Source of the DNA: Chloroflexota bacterium | GTDB taxonomy: Bacteria; Chloroflexota; Dehalococcoidia; DSTF01; RBG-16-68-14 | Assembly: GCA_022573935.1 (NCBI GenBank) | Contig: JACZTE010000037.1 | Location: forward strand, 1 to 7,512 | Direction of reading: 5' to 3' | DNA length: 7,512 bases | Part shown: positions 6,805-7,512 of the stretch, in pieces | Numbering within the stretch: position 1 is the first letter of the stretch | Layout: each line of letters opens with the position of its first letter | Program-made: the position numbers and the translations under genes | Notes under the pieces: generated by a model | The model's input: the letters and a program-made list of their open reading frames with translations, nothing else | Databases searched by the model: none | Told to the model about the DNA's origin: nothing

Positions 6805-6844
6805 TTAGTCTGCTTGACAGCCTTCCTTAACGAGTATAGACTAA
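6805..6844. promoter_or_regulatory. Inverted repeat bracketing the tetR promoter, candidate operator
   Basis: TTAGTCT (6805-6811) and AGACTAA (6838-6844) are perfect 7-bp inverted copies, 26 bases apart. Their centres are 33 bp apart, about three helical turns. The left arm lies just before the -35 and the right arm overlaps the -10, in the 76-base gap between divergent xdhC and tetR. This is a natural place for autoregulation and control of xdhC-coxG by the TetR protein. The long spacer is not typical of TetR operators, and a 7-bp pair in a region this size could arise by chance. Confidence 0.35.
6814..6842 (+). promoter_or_regulatory. Promoter of the tetR-family gene, likely leaderless
   Basis: TTGACA (6814-6819) is a perfect -35. 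With a 17-base spacer the -10 is TAGACT (6837-6842); with 15 bases it is TATAGA (6835-6840). Each matches four of six consensus bases. The 17-base reading puts the start of transcription at about 6848-6850, on the GTG start codon at 6849, which fits the absence of any ribosome binding site. Confidence 0.5.
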
Positions 6845-6848
6845 CCGC

Positions 6849-7505
6849 GTGGTGCAGGAAAGACTGCTGAGTGGTGAGTCCGCAGGTTCGACGAAGACCG
6901 ACCGGCGCGAGGCGATTCTCGACGCGGCGACGGTGTTTTTCGCTGAGCGGGGGTTGGCGGGCGTCTCGATCCAGGAGATAGCGGACGCCGCAGGCAGCCA
7001 TAAGACGACCGTCCTCTATCATTTCGACACGAAGAATGCGCTCTATGATGCCGTTCTCGATCAAGCGATCGGGGAGATCGCCGGTGTGATGCAAGACTTC
7101 CTCGCCGGCGGCTTCGACAGTGCCCATCTGCGAGAGCGTGTCGCCTATATGATCGATCAGATACAGGCCCACTTTGCCGAGCACCCGGCGCACGCCCGGC
7201 TGCTCGCGCGGGAGCTCCTCGAGCAGAACCCGACGAGCGCCTACATCGCGCAATTCGTCGAGCGTATCTACCTGCCGGCCATGGCGAAGATCGAGGAGGC
7301 CGTGAGCAATGGCTGGATCCCCCAGATCGATCCAGCGCTCTTCATTCACGACCTGCACGTGGAACTGATCGGGTACTTCTGTCATGGAACGCTGCTGGAG
7401 CGTCTCAAGCCCGTCGACCCGTTCTCGATCGAGGCGTTGATCGACCGGCGCAACCACCTGGTCGATCAGATTTTCCTCCAGCTCAGACCGGCCGAAGTAG
7501 CGTAA
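6849..7505 (+). CDS. TetR/AcrR family transcriptional regulator
   Basis: DNA-binding one-component regulator of 218 residues, usual for the family. The N-terminal helix-turn-helix spans about 20-66: REAILDAATVFFAERG (20-35), SIQEIADAAGSHKTTVLYHF (40-59) and the helix-4 start DTKNALYDAVL (60-70). The rest is helical and presumably forms the ligand-binding and dimerisation domain, with FAEHPAHARLLARELLEQ at 109-126; no ligand can be inferred. The start GTG 6849 is immediately followed by GTG 6852, so either could be used. No ATG lies before the conserved domain, and there is no ribosome binding site. It is divergent from xdhC with 76 bases between starts, so the likely targets are its own promoter and xdhC-coxG; control of the acx operon is possible but has no shared operator sequence to support it. 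TAA ends at 7505, 7 bases before the window end. Confidence 0.9.
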   Translation: MVQERLLSGESAGSTKTDRREAILDAATVFFAERGLAGVSIQEIADAAGSHKTTVLYHFDTKNALYDAVLDQAIGEIAGVMQDFLAGGFDSAHLRERVAYMIDQIQAHFAEHPAHARLLARELLEQNPTSAYIAQFVERIYLPAMAKIEEAVSNGWIPQIDPALFIHDLHVELIGYFCHGTLLERLKPVDPFSIEALIDRRNHLVDQIFLQLRPAEVA

Positions 7506-7512
7506 GGCGTTC

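Noticed and set aside
6297..7457. 386-codon open frame on the minus strand across tetR and the start of xdhC
   Set aside because: It is antisense to tetR, out of frame with xdhC, spans the divergent promoter region, and shows a low-complexity Arg-rich translation with no family motif.

Overview
The window carries six protein genes in two blocks and no RNA genes, insertion sequences or CRISPR. Base composition is moderately GC-rich. The genes resemble those of environmental bacteria with ketone and molybdenum-hydroxylase metabolism. Chloroflexota or Actinomycetota-like lineages would fit the mixture of strong Shine-Dalgarno starts and apparently leaderless starts, but nothing here fixes the taxonomy.

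Left block (1-4771, all minus strand): a three-gene operon in the order acxA-like (beta, HyuA type), acxB-like (alpha, HyuB type), acxC-like (gamma, cut by the window edge at base 1). This is the subunit set and order of ATP-dependent, AMP-forming acetone carboxylase, which turns acetone plus bicarbonate into acetoacetate. beta and alpha overlap by ATGA, gamma starts 9 bases after the alpha stop, and all three starts have a GGAGG-type ribosome binding site. The small cysteine-bearing gamma subunit is what separates this system from ordinary hydantoinase/oxoprolinase pairs. The true ketone substrate cannot be read from the sequence.

Intergenic 4772-5092 (321 bases) lies upstream of the carboxylase operon and downstream of coxG. 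It has no credible gene but is rich in symmetry: a 12-bp palindrome just before the acxA ribosome binding site, a 19-bp near-perfect dyad 119 bases before the acxA start codon, a 53-bp double-hairpin element, and a second 12-bp palindrome.

Right block (5093-7505): an xdhC/coxI-type molybdenum cofactor maturation gene followed by a coxG-type membrane-recruitment gene (minus strand), with a divergent TetR-family regulator (plus strand). The 76 bases between the xdhC and tetR starts hold a good plus-strand promoter bracketed by a 7-bp inverted repeat. Neither gene has a ribosome binding site, and their -10 boxes are so close to the start codons that leaderless mRNAs are likely. No structural subunits (coxL, coxM, coxS) of a molybdenum hydroxylase are in the window, so the enzyme served by XdhC and CoxG is unseen.

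Working picture: a TetR-controlled accessory pair for a molybdenum hydroxylase sits beside an acetone-carboxylase-type ketone-activating enzyme. Whether the two modules form one pathway is inference from proximity. I do not see a clearly new system; the most notable points are the orphan accessory pair in this context, the structured intergenic DNA, and the compact divergent control region.
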